From the NCBI GenBank assembly GCA_014649355.1, contig BMSW01000031.1:1-48196 (forward strand): a stretch of 48,196 nt of DNA, read 5' to 3'. Of this stretch, positions 17,101 through 24,404 are shown one piece after another. The translations under genes and the position numbers were made by a program. The DNA comes from Streptomyces althioticus (lineage in GTDB: Bacteria > Actinomycetota > Actinomycetes > Streptomycetales > Streptomycetaceae). The stretch's first letter is position 1, and every line of letters starts with the position of its first letter. The notes under the pieces are model-generated. The model was not told the origin of the DNA. It ran no database searches and worked only from the letters and a program-made list of their open reading frames with translations.

Positions 17101-17526
17101 GCCCTGCCCACAGGCCCCGCCGGCCTCCCCGACTTGGAGAAGGCACTCTCACTCGTACGCGGCAGACCGTTCGGTGGCGCCCCGCTGCCGTGGGCCGAGC
17201 CCTACCAGCAAGAGATGACCACCCGCATCATCGACGTCGCGCACACCGTGGCCACCTACCGCACCTCCCCCGGCCCCCACCAAGACCTCCGCGCCGCCCG
17301 CCAGGCCGTCACGACGGGCCTCGATGTCGACCACACCGCCGAACTCCTCTACCGCGACTGGTGCCGGCTCGAGCACGCGGCCGGGAACCGGCAGGGCCTG
17401 CACACCGCGATCACCCGCATCCAACAAATCAACCGGGAACTCGACTGCTCCCTGGAAACGGAAACCGAGCAGCTCATCAAACAACTCCTCAACAACGCCG
17501 ACAGCAACGCCCGCGAAACCCTGTGA
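14158..17526 (+). CDS. large LysM membrane protein with C-terminal BTAD-like domain
   Basis: 1122 residues; ATG 14158 follows GAGGAAG. Order: two hydrophobic helices (residues about 18-42 and 62-85); a further hydrophobic stretch near 108-126; a LysM domain at about 168-225 (TVQAGESLWSIAEQQLG); a second at about 250-300 (VVTVDEGDNLSKIAEEEL). A Pro/Ser-rich linker follows, then a transmembrane helix (LRIVLGAGALLAAAITGALAL, about 418-440) and a cytoplasmic region. The C-terminal 250 residues resemble the winged-helix plus BTAD architecture of SARP regulators (IRVLGPVEVTG; LNARMQGLRRSLG; LVRGRPFGGAPLPWAEPYQQ). It probably links peptidoglycan binding outside to a regulatory domain inside. Common on actinomycete conjugative elements, with unknown exact role. 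Confidence 0.85.
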   Translation: MRHAHAPAAAGRTPVRVITGIVSLLVLAVAFAGLPVLLAWATPVIWAATHDDLAHLLDRQDTGAAFLALLLVVGWTGWAQFAFCAVRELFAQLRGRTWRAPRGFGASQRAAAALIGSILVLLPTSSALASDAQAATSATATRLPAQANEQPVTGQVQPDSGTRSATSMRTVQAGESLWSIAEQQLGNGERWREIAALNKGHTMADGQVFQSNSFLRPGWQLQMPSDHAFAGGDPTQLASKTTANDEASVHVVTVDEGDNLSKIAEEELRDSTEWPTLFAASRGKPQPDGLPAITDPDVIYAGQQITVPGAQRDQTPPPGGESDHQDRVPPPAQTPDNGQTSGSGQAPAPSSPGPSGSPSAEQPSQERSPSATAPAAPQPRTSAPSVPAQTPDPAATSPGSGASAAPTRADGPLNLRIVLGAGALLAAAITGALALRRTLQRRRRKPGETIAIADETSPAEAQLAAAAEPAGATRLDVALRTMAHQAARQEDGAGVPGVQAARIGARTVHVLPEDLSHKPPAPFVPGKDGWWVLDADAVLLDEDAARDVPAPCPALVTIGNMETGGLVLLNLARTSALLLDGNPVHITEVCTSLALELAMSPWAGDVEVVTIGFGEDLPQLLPTARIAHMRQPAHALRDLTERLLEAHQLPDTQHQPYLLLCASVLDADTAFAFADVIDKAGDVPVTLVAPASTAAPHFPDAEILNASLDTPQSLETAGYEVTVQRLEHAAYLQITTALKVAAQPAHEADGAWKDVPDEPTSVERNEQEAQPAAPGPVAAASGDTVAQDAQAGNEVFPALLAATTDPAGLRLPPAPAPTPKTQAEGSLGTDTPTTLTAPSRGSDTGPTASAASTAAEAGAGAGAGAAGGTAQDPNAPEIRVLGPVEVTGVAGTGHGPRLAQLATLLFFRPGRSSETLCADMDPASPWHLNTLNARMQGLRRSLGNDPDGNPYVPRRKTGQDPYRLSPAVRCDWTRFLQLVEHALPTGPAGLPDLEKALSLVRGRPFGGAPLPWAEPYQQEMTTRIIDVAHTVATYRTSPGPHQDLRAARQAVTTGLDVDHTAELLYRDWCRLEHAAGNRQGLHTAITRIQQINRELDCSLETETEQLIKQLLNNADSNARETL

Positions 17527-17598
17527 GCGCCGCTCCAGCGACATGAGGGGCACCGCCGGAACCCGACTCTCCGACGACCAGGTACAGCCCTTGCATGG

Positions 17599-17620
17599 GG
17601 GGTCGGTTCGACGAGACCCC
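17599..17620 (+). terminator. hairpin downstream of LysM-BTAD gene
   Basis: GGGGTC (17599-17604) and GACCCC (17615-17620) form a 6-bp stem about 70 bases after the stop at 17526. No T-run, so weak. Confidence 0.4.
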
Positions 17621-17649
17621 TGTCCCCGGCCGGGTCCCAGCCCCGCTGA

Positions 17650-17916
17650 AGTGGACGTGCGCTCCGGCCAGCCAGTGAAAGGCCGGGCCATGGCGACTTC
17701 GCTCGCGGACCGACCGAGGCATGCACACCCTGCTGTCGCTTCGTCTCCAGGCGTCTGTGTTACTTGCTCGCGGAGATCGCGGATTGCGTACGCGAGTAGT
17801 TCGCTGATCACAGCCCCGTCGGAGACGGGAGGGCGCCTGCGCCACGCGGCCAGCGTTTCGCGCACGGCCTGGGCAACGACCCTCGCGTGCCCGACCAGGT
17901 CGCCGTCAAGGTCCAT
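17650..17916 (-). pseudogene. possible remnant of a small gene
   Basis: ATG 17916 has an excellent ribosome site (GGGGAGCTG just upstream). The first about 55 residues look real: MDLDGDLVGHARVVAQAVRE, then SDGAVISELLAYAIRDLREQ. After that, coding character is lost and the frame runs without a stop into the 3' end of the LysM gene on the other strand. A truncated or frameshifted short gene is the simplest reading. No family recognised. Confidence 0.35.
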
Positions 17917-18158
17917 CAGCTCCCCTGCCCTCGCGCGTCCCGTGAGTACGTGTTTCTGATCCTCAGAAGTAGTGTCGAGTTGAGACGCGCCAGGTGGGTT
18001 CCCTCGGGTGACTTCCAGACAATGAGCCTTACCATCAGTCGGCCAGATCTTTGCGCGGAGTAGCCCGACGCTCGACCGGCGCTGACGATGGTCGAGCTGT
18101 ACCCCATCTGGCGAGCACGACATGCCCCCCAACAAGCCAACAGCATGGGAACAACGCC

Positions 18159-18557
18159 ATGGGCAGATCCAGTTTTGGCAGCGAAGCCAAAGACACGTTC
18201 ATAGGCATCGTTGTACTGGGCGTCATCATCGCCTTCTTCGTGCAAAGCTGCGACGACGCCGATCAGGGATCAGAGCCTTCGCCACGGCCCGCTGCAACGG
18301 TGGCTCACACCGTCTCTCCGCCCGATGACCCAGCGGCGGAGGAAACGGAGGAGCCCGCACTACCAGAGGCAGAGGAAGAGGAAGACCACATTGAGCGGCC
18401 AGACGGCCGCGACTCTGATGGCCAGGTTGGCATCCAGTTCGGATACGCCTGCTCCCCAGTCGGCGCTCTTGGCGTCGCTGAAGACGGACGTCCTGCCAAG
18501 TGCTATATGGGCAAGGACGGCCGGGCTCGGTGGGGCTATGACTCGAACCGCGGGTAG
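18159..18557 (+). CDS. small membrane-anchored protein with acidic linker
   Basis: 132 residues from ATG 18159 (GGGAAC upstream). One N-terminal helix (TFIGIVVLGVIIAFFVQSC) is followed by a disordered acidic linker (EETEEPALPEAEEEED). A compact C-terminal motif comes next (YACSPVGALGVAEDGRPAKC...GRARWGY). Such short C..DGRPA.C..GRARW endings recur in secreted actinobacterial proteins; the two Cys may form a disulfide. The C-terminal part is probably outside the cell. It stands alone. Confidence 0.7.
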   Translation: MGRSSFGSEAKDTFIGIVVLGVIIAFFVQSCDDADQGSEPSPRPAATVAHTVSPPDDPAAEETEEPALPEAEEEEDHIERPDGRDSDGQVGIQFGYACSPVGALGVAEDGRPAKCYMGKDGRARWGYDSNRG

Positions 18558-18742
18558 CTCCTCGCACTGATGTCTGTGCAGCACGGCGCGGTGGTGGTGG
18601 ATGCCCTGATCGACGGTGTCGGGGGGAGCCGAGCAGTTCCTGGATCGCCGCACGCACATTGGCTTCGGGCGAGTCCACATCCGTTGCGGTGGCGTTCCGG
18701 GGCGCTCGTCAGGGCTCGCACACGTTCACGGATCAGTCCTCA

Positions 18743-20611
18743 TCAGTGCTGGGCGCCTGCACGATGGTGGATGAGGGCCTGCCAACGTCGTTCGAATTCG
18801 TCGGCGTGCTCGGTGATGTAGGCGGTGGTGATGGGCTTGTTGTACTGGCCGGTGATTCCTTGGGCCGCGCAGTGCTGCGCGACTGCGTCCGCATCAGGGT
18901 TCTCGCCGGCCGTCCGGTGTTCGGCCCAGACGTTGTAGACGCGCGAGGGGAGGAAATAGCGGCGCAGGTTCGCCGGGCTAACCGGTTTCCCGCCGCGACC
19001 GTAGATGCCGTGCTGCGCGAGGTGGGCGGACAGTTCCTCGGCGGTGGGCTCGACGCCATGCTCGGCCTGGTACTCCATCCACCCGAGGTAGTAGCGGTCG
19101 GCGGTGGTCAGGACAGGGCTCTCCGCGGTTGAGGAATCCCGTTCTGGCAGCGAGTCGTCGATGAGCGCATCCACCCGGGAGCCGCGCATCCCCTTAGCTG
19201 CCTTTGCCCCCACCGGGGCCGTCTCGGGCTCCTGCGGTGCGAGGGCTCCGTCCGCGTCCTGCCCGTCGGAATCGTCGGCTGGCGCTGCGGCATCCGGTTT
19301 GCCGGCGGACTGCTGTTCCTGGAAGCGGGTGACGTAGCCGGTCAAATCGTCGCCGGTGATGAGACGCCCGCCCTCCCCGGTGATGGCATCCCGCTGATAG
19401 ACGAAGGCCGCCAGAGCGTCGGCGTCCGGGAACCTGCCGTGCTCATCGACGTAGGCGCGCCAGGCGCTGTGGAAGTAGTCGTACCAGCCGGTGGATGCGT
19501 CGGCCAGCTCCGGCCCTTCGGACACTGCCGGTTCTGCGACCGGTGCCGCGTAGCGCTCCTGAAGGGCCAAAAGGAGCGGCTGTACCTGGTCGCCGGAGAG
19601 GGGGTCTCCTGCCGCTGTGGTGATGCCGTACACGTCGCGCAGCCAGGAAGTCCACTGCATGGGGGTCGGTTCGACCTGGTAGCGGGCGAGGAATGCCCGG
19701 TAGGCGTCGGTGAACCACTCGGCGTCTTCCCCGCCGGCGGCCGCCGCGCCGCGTGGTCCTTCGGGCGCCGCTGCCGGGTTCCGTGGCGGGGGTGCCTGTG
19801 TGATCTCCGCCGGTGTCGGCTTGTCGTCCGGTGCGGCGCTGGGTGTGGTGTCGTCCGGTTGGTCGGCGGCTGCGGGGATCCGTTCGACGGTGAAGAGGCC
19901 CGGTGGTTCGTCGATACCGGCGGCCGCGAGGCCTGCCGGGCCGGTCCACGCGAGCGGGACGCCGTAGCGGGCCAGCCGCAGCGGCATCAGGGACTCCGCG
20001 GGCGCCTTGCGGCGCCAGGCCCGGCCGTAGCGGGAGCGGAGAGTCGCCTGGTAGACGAGCCGTTCCTGCTCCAGCTTGATGACTTGGTCGTAGGAGCGCA
20101 GTTCCCACAGCTTCATGCGCCGCCACAGCAGGAACGTCGGCACCGGCGAAAGCAGCCAACGGGTCAGCCGGACGCCCTCCATGTGCCTGTCGGCGGTGAT
20201 GTCGGCGATCCGGCCGATCGCGTGCCGGGCGGCCTCCACCGACACCACGAACAGCACGGGGATCACGCCGTGCATGCCCACGCCCAACGGGTCCGGCCAG
20301 GCCGCCGCGCCGTTGAAGGCGATCGTCGCCGCCGTCAGCAGCCACGCCGTCTGCCGCAGCAGCGGGAAGGGGATACGGATCCAGGTCAGCAGCAGGTCCA
20401 GGGCCAGCAGCACGCAGATACCCGCGTCGATGCCGATCGGGAAGACGTAGGCGAAGTCACCGAAGCCCTTCTCGACGGCCAGTTCGCGCACCGCCGCGTA
20501 CGAACCGGCGAAACCGATTCCCGCGATGACGACGGCACCGAAGACGACCACACCGATAAGAACCCGATGCGCCCGGGTCAGCTGAGGCGTCCCACCCGTC
20601 CCCGCCGCCAC
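18743..20611 (-). CDS. DUF2637 membrane protein (SpdB-like, plasmid transfer-associated)
   Basis: 622 residues from GTG 20611, preceded by AGGGGGAGAGGGC; the frame is open to 20638. Four transmembrane helices fill the first 150 residues (VLIGVVVFGAVVIAGIGFAG; YVFPIGIDAGICVLLALDLL; TAWLLTAATIAFNGAAA; VIPVLFVVSVEAAR), the DUF2637 signature. Then come LWRRMKLWELRSYDQVIKLE and a long cytoplasmic region with three or four repeats of a winged-helix-like unit (WYDYFHSAWRAYVDEHGRFP; YLGWMEYQAEHGVEPTAEEL; YNVWAEHRTAGENPDADAVA). DUF2637 proteins resemble Spd spread proteins of Streptomyces conjugative plasmids; a role in mating or plasmid spread is inferred. Confidence 0.82.
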   Translation of the reverse strand: MAAGTGGTPQLTRAHRVLIGVVVFGAVVIAGIGFAGSYAAVRELAVEKGFGDFAYVFPIGIDAGICVLLALDLLLTWIRIPFPLLRQTAWLLTAATIAFNGAAAWPDPLGVGMHGVIPVLFVVSVEAARHAIGRIADITADRHMEGVRLTRWLLSPVPTFLLWRRMKLWELRSYDQVIKLEQERLVYQATLRSRYGRAWRRKAPAESLMPLRLARYGVPLAWTGPAGLAAAGIDEPPGLFTVERIPAAADQPDDTTPSAAPDDKPTPAEITQAPPPRNPAAAPEGPRGAAAAGGEDAEWFTDAYRAFLARYQVEPTPMQWTSWLRDVYGITTAAGDPLSGDQVQPLLLALQERYAAPVAEPAVSEGPELADASTGWYDYFHSAWRAYVDEHGRFPDADALAAFVYQRDAITGEGGRLITGDDLTGYVTRFQEQQSAGKPDAAAPADDSDGQDADGALAPQEPETAPVGAKAAKGMRGSRVDALIDDSLPERDSSTAESPVLTTADRYYLGWMEYQAEHGVEPTAEELSAHLAQHGIYGRGGKPVSPANLRRYFLPSRVYNVWAEHRTAGENPDADAVAQHCAAQGITGQYNKPITTAYITEHADEFERRWQALIHHRAGAQH

Positions 20612-20748
20612 GCCCTCTCCCCCTTGCTGAAACCTCACAACTGAACAGGTCTCACACTGTCACGACACGCCACGCGTTGTGACCCCCGCAGGCTCGGTTG
20701 TCTTGCACCTGAGCAACCCTGCCAGCGCAGGTGTGCTGGGGAGCCGCA

Positions 20749-21069
20749 GTGCCGTACACCGGGCTGTTCACGGCTGCTGGATTCCACCTGGTGTGCTGGC
20801 TCGCCGTCCTGACCGGGCTCGCGACCCTGCACTCGGCGAGCCGCAGGCACCAGTGTCTCCAGCACACGGCTGCCCAACTCCTGACCGGGAACAGGATGCT
20901 CGTGCCCCATCAGACAGCCCGCCGCACCCCCCGGCCGGCGGTGCCCCTCGGGATCGAAGAACCGCCCACCGCACTGGAACAACCAGCCCTCGACACACCG
21001 CTGGAGCTCACGGCCGAGGAACTCGGAGCTGTGTCTTTGGTGTTCAGGAGGGGATGGTGCCGGACCTGA
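20749..21069 (+). CDS. small one-TM hypothetical protein
   Basis: 106 residues from GTG 20749, behind GGGGAGCCGCA. An N-terminal hydrophobic helix (FHLVCWLAVLTGLATL) is followed by a basic, Cys/His-containing stretch (SASRRHQCLQHTAAQLL) and an acidic tail (EQPALDTPLELTAEELGAVS). The strong ribosome site and GC-rich third positions support it. No family recognised. Upstream of and co-directional with the MOSC gene. Confidence 0.5.
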   Translation: MPYTGLFTAAGFHLVCWLAVLTGLATLHSASRRHQCLQHTAAQLLTGNRMLVPHQTARRTPRPAVPLGIEEPPTALEQPALDTPLELTAEELGAVSLVFRRGWCRT

Positions 21070-21163
21070 CGCATCCGCCCGATGAGTTCCGCTCACTGCA
21101 TGCCTCTGGTTGCACCACCTCTATGATCGACCGGCCGCAGAACGACAACACGTGGAGGGCGTG

Positions 21164-22099
21164 ATGCCTGGTCAGGTCGCCGCAGTGAGCCGTAACGAGG
21201 CGTACTCGTTCAGCAAGCCCAATCGCGATTCCATCACGTTGCTCGCGGGGCTCGGCGTGGAGGGAGACGTTCACGCAGGTGAGACGATCCGCCACCAGTT
21301 CCGCATGACCTACGAGCCGGACCTGCCCAATCTGCGCCAGGTCCACCTGATGCACGAGGAACTCTTCGACGAACTCGCGCTCAAGGGCTTCAAGGTTTCC
21401 GCGGGCCAGCTTGGCGAGAACATCACCACGCGCGGGGTGGACCTGTTGGGCTTGCCCACCGGCGCTCTGCTCCATCTCGGGGAGCAGGCGGTGCTCGAGG
21501 TGACAGGACTGCGCAACCTGTGCTCGAAGATCAACGACTTCCGCAAGGGGCTGCTTGGCGCGGTCTTCGCCATGGACCCCTTGTCCGGCGAGTTCATCTT
21601 CAAGTGTGGCGTCACGGCTGTGGTCCGCCGTGGAGGGACCGTCCGCCCCAACGATTCCATCCAGGTGGAGCCTCCTCCCCTCCCCCACCACCCGCTGGAA
21701 CGGGTCCAGGCCGTGTCTCTTCGGTGGGCTCATCAGTTGATCGGATGTGCCTGTCCGTCCACCCACGGCGAAAGCCACATCCCGGTTCGCGCGCCATACA
21801 CCCGCGGCAGCGACACCCCGGCTCTCCCGCGATCTCCGGCCACCGACTCCCGAAGCTCGGCAAGCCGAACCCAGCTGCAACCAGCCGAGCACCTCACCAG
21901 TCTTGTGGACCGTAAATGCACCCGATCTGCTCCAGCATCCTCGGCAGTGCCGTCGCCGTCAGGCCGTACGGCGTGGCCTACACCTCGGCACTGTCATGAT
22001 CCTTTCCTTCATAGCCGCGCCCCTGCGCTCCGCGGCCGTGTTCTACACCGGCTGGCACCTGCCGGGCGTGCGCGAGTTGAAGTACCGAACGGACGCTGA
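21164..22099 (+). CDS. MOSC domain protein with an odd C-terminal extension
   Basis: 311 residues from ATG 21164 (GGAGGGCGTG upstream). Residues 1-180 form a MOSC domain: YSFSKPNRDSITLLAGLGVE..GDVHAG, LMHEELFDEL, GQLGENITTRGVDL, LEVTGLRNLCSKINDF. The fold handles sulfur on a conserved Cys (here RNLCSK) and relates to molybdenum-cofactor sulfurase C-termini. Family members normally end near PPLPHHPLERV, about residue 180. Here the frame continues for about 130 low-complexity residues (TRGSDTPALPRSPATDSRSS) that look like non-coding read-through, so the native stop was probably lost. Convergent with the RiPP cluster. Confidence 0.85.
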   Translation: MPGQVAAVSRNEAYSFSKPNRDSITLLAGLGVEGDVHAGETIRHQFRMTYEPDLPNLRQVHLMHEELFDELALKGFKVSAGQLGENITTRGVDLLGLPTGALLHLGEQAVLEVTGLRNLCSKINDFRKGLLGAVFAMDPLSGEFIFKCGVTAVVRRGGTVRPNDSIQVEPPPLPHHPLERVQAVSLRWAHQLIGCACPSTHGESHIPVRAPYTRGSDTPALPRSPATDSRSSASRTQLQPAEHLTSLVDRKCTRSAPASSAVPSPSGRTAWPTPRHCHDPFLHSRAPALRGRVLHRLAPAGRARVEVPNGR

Positions 22100-22126
22100 G
22101 CCTTTTGGCACGGTGGAGCCACAGGA

Positions 22127-22984
22127 TCAGGCGGAGAAGGCGGCGTAGGTTCCCGTTGTCAGGCCGGAGAAGGTGATCAGCTGCCGCGGCTTGAGGCAGC
22201 TGAATGCGGCGTGCATCGCAACGCCGGCAGCAACGGCGTACGGCATGGTCTGCGGGATGAGTAGCGCGATCGGCAGTGCGAGCTCCGCTGTGATGACGGC
22301 GGCGGCGATCAGGCGCCACAACCGGACGTCACGGTCAGTGAGGTTGCCGAGGCGGTGTCGAACGACGGCCGGGACGGCGTACTGACCGCGGCGATGCGGG
22401 AGGTGCTGGCGGACCTGGGTGTAGGTGTGCACCCACTGCGCGAGGTAGAGGCCGCTGCGGAACTGGTCGCTGCGGATCTTCTGCCAGGCGCTGTTCCAGT
22501 AGACGTCCGTGGTGATCAGCACGAGGAGGCACAAGGCCCACGTGTTCGCGGCACTCGGGGTGTGCTCGATGTGCAATCCGTGGCCGAGGTCGCCGGCAAG
22601 GCCGAGGCAGGCGCCGGTCAACAGGGTGTAGCGGACGGCGTTAGGGCTCTTGAGGTAGAGGAGTTCCATGGCGGCTCCGGCCAGGGTCACCAGCAGGGCG
22701 AGGCGAGGGGCGGCGCCGAGCGCCAGAGCGAGCGCGGCGGCCGTGCGGATGAGCAGGGCGGGCCGGTATGCGGCTGCGAGGAGCCGGGATCGGCGTGGGC
22801 CGAGGCGGTGTTCGGCGAGGCGGAGGCTGAGAGATCCGGGGACGAAGCGGTCCCACCCGCCTTGGCCGAGGGCGAGTGCGAAGCGGGTGGTGAGCACGGT
22901 GCCGAAGATGATCCGGAACATCTGCAGCCGGCCGGGGTCGGTGGGACGGGTGAAGCCGGAGGCGAGAGCGTCAAAGAACCACAC
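22127..22984 (-). CDS. HTTM/SdpB-like polytopic membrane protein of RiPP cluster
   Basis: 285 residues from GTG 22984, overlapping the previous gene by 14 bases. Multiple hydrophobic segments and the landmark LQMFRIIFGTVLTTRFALAL near the N-terminus place it in the HTTM / vitamin-K-carboxylase-like family, which includes SdpB. Further features: WNSAWQKIRSDQFRSGLYLA and IAAAVITAELALPIALLIPQ. SdpB with SdpA matures the SdpC toxin in Bacillus, and HTTM proteins occur beside peptide clusters. Here it is the last gene, coupled to a one-TM protein. A role in late processing, export or self-protection is inferred. Confidence 0.75.
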   Translation of the reverse strand: MWFFDALASGFTRPTDPGRLQMFRIIFGTVLTTRFALALGQGGWDRFVPGSLSLRLAEHRLGPRRSRLLAAAYRPALLIRTAAALALALGAAPRLALLVTLAGAAMELLYLKSPNAVRYTLLTGACLGLAGDLGHGLHIEHTPSAANTWALCLLVLITTDVYWNSAWQKIRSDQFRSGLYLAQWVHTYTQVRQHLPHRRGQYAVPAVVRHRLGNLTDRDVRLWRLIAAAVITAELALPIALLIPQTMPYAVAAGVAMHAAFSCLKPRQLITFSGLTTGTYAAFSA

Positions 22985-23324
22985 GGCTGGCCACCACCTT
23001 CACGGGCTGCTCGCCGCGGGCGGACAGTACGCGGCCGATGCCGTCGATCCGGTCGTAGCGGCCACTGGCGGTGAGGTGGTCGAGGATCGTCTGGAGCTGG
23101 GGCGGGCCGAGGATGAAGCTGCCGGGCGACAGGTGGTCGTAGACGTTGACCGGCTCGGTGTGGCCGTCCTTGGTGCCGGTGAGCTGGACGATGGTGAAGG
23201 TGGCGCGGCAGAACATCTTCCACCGCAGCCAGCGGCCGGGCAGAGGAGTGAAACCGGTGATCATCCATGCCACGAGGGCAACGGTGATCACGATGTGGGC
23301 AGCCGGCAGCATGGATTCGGGCAT
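22971..23324 (-). CDS. one-TM protein paired with HTTM gene (SdpA-like position)
   Basis: 117 residues from ATG 23324, behind GGAGG. An N-terminal helix (AAHIVITVALVAWMITGFTPL) is followed by a soluble part (GRWLRWKMFCRATFTIVQLT, VYDHLSPGSFILGPPQLQTI). It ends in a 14-base overlap with the HTTM gene. The pattern of a small protein with a helix near its N-terminus plus an HTTM partner mirrors SdpA-SdpB and DUF5819-HTTM pairs. The sequence itself was not recognised, so this is by context. The two likely form a membrane complex. Confidence 0.7.
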   Translation of the reverse strand: MPESMLPAAHIVITVALVAWMITGFTPLPGRWLRWKMFCRATFTIVQLTGTKDGHTEPVNVYDHLSPGSFILGPPQLQTILDHLTASGRYDRIDGIGRVLSARGEQPVKVVASRVVL

Positions 23325-23393
23325 GGGTGAAGACCTCCGTGGGGAGGGTGACGGCGAGGCGCGGCCGGTCCTTCGGGCCAGGCGCCGCAGTTG

Positions 23394-24404
23394 TTAGCGC
23401 TCGGGCTTGGGGGGCCGCTGCATCAGCGCGGCCGCGGCCTGGTCGAGCGTGACCTTCTCGTGCAGCAGGTCGGAGACGATCTCGGTGAGCGGCATCTCGA
23501 CGCCGTGGATGCCTGCCAGGGCGAGGATCGCCTTGGCGGACTTGACGCCCTCGGTGGTCTGGCGGGTCGCCGCGGTTGCTTCGGCCATGGTCAGGCCTTG
23601 ACCGATGTGGGTGCCGAAGGTGCGGTTACGTGACAGCGGTGAGGAGCAGGTCGCCACGAGGTCGCCCAGACCGGCGAGGCCGGCGAGAGTGGCCGGGTGG
23701 GCGCCCAGTGCGGTGGCCAGCCGGGTGGTTTCCGCGAGGCCCCGGGTGATGAGCATGGATTGGGCGTTGTGGCCCAGTCCCATGCCGGAGGCGATACCGA
23801 CGGCGAGGGCGATGACGTTCTTCACCGCGCCGCCGAACTCACAACCGACCACGTCGGTGGAGGTGTATGGGCGGAAGTACGTGGTGTGGCAGGCGCGCTG
23901 GACGCGGTGGGCAACGTCCTCGTCGGGGCAGGCGATGGTGGCGGCGGCGGGCTGGCCGCCCATGATCTCGCGGGCCAGGTTCGGGCCGGACAGCACCGCG
24001 ACCCGGTCGGCGGCGATGCCGGTCACTTCGGTGATGACCTGGCTCGCCCGCAGCCCGGAGCCGATCTCGATGCCCTTCATCAGCGACACGATCACGGTGT
24101 GCGGTCCGATGTGCGGAGCCCAGGCCGCGAGGCTGGCACGCAGGGACTGCGCGGGGATGGACAGCACGAGGAAGTCCGTACCCTCCAGCGCGGCGGCCGG
24201 ATCGGTGGTCGCGGTCACCGTGTGGGGCAGCTCGACGTCCGGGAAGTAGCCGGGGTTGCGGTGCGTGGCGTTGATCGCGTCGGCGATCTCGCCGCGGCGG
24301 GCGTGCATGATCACGTTGGTGCCCGCGTCGGCCATGATCTTGCCTACAGCGGTGCCCCAGGAACCGGCCGAGAACACCGCCGCACGGGTGTGGCGCTGGG
24401 TCAC
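23394..24404 (-). CDS. gpsA: NAD(P)-dependent glycerol-3-phosphate dehydrogenase homologue
   Basis: 336 residues, full length, from ATG 24404 overlapping the methyltransferase stop (ATGA). Rossmann motif AAVFSAGSWGTAVGKIMADAG: the usual first Gly (FGxGSWGTA) is Ser. Other landmarks: VSLMKGIE, LSGPNLAREI, the catalytic Lys in FGGAVKNVIALAVG, GLGDLVATCSSPLSRNRTFG and QTTEGVKSA. Housekeeping GpsA makes sn-glycerol-3-phosphate from dihydroxyacetone phosphate for phospholipids. Here, inside a RiPP operon, it may act on the peptide or supply a glycerol-phosphate-type group, or reduce another substrate. The change of fold-critical Gly is consistent with repurposing. Confidence 0.9.
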   Translation of the reverse strand: MTQRHTRAAVFSAGSWGTAVGKIMADAGTNVIMHARRGEIADAINATHRNPGYFPDVELPHTVTATTDPAAALEGTDFLVLSIPAQSLRASLAAWAPHIGPHTVIVSLMKGIEIGSGLRASQVITEVTGIAADRVAVLSGPNLAREIMGGQPAAATIACPDEDVAHRVQRACHTTYFRPYTSTDVVGCEFGGAVKNVIALAVGIASGMGLGHNAQSMLITRGLAETTRLATALGAHPATLAGLAGLGDLVATCSSPLSRNRTFGTHIGQGLTMAEATAATRQTTEGVKSAKAILALAGIHGVEMPLTEIVSDLLHEKVTLDQAAAALMQRPPKPER

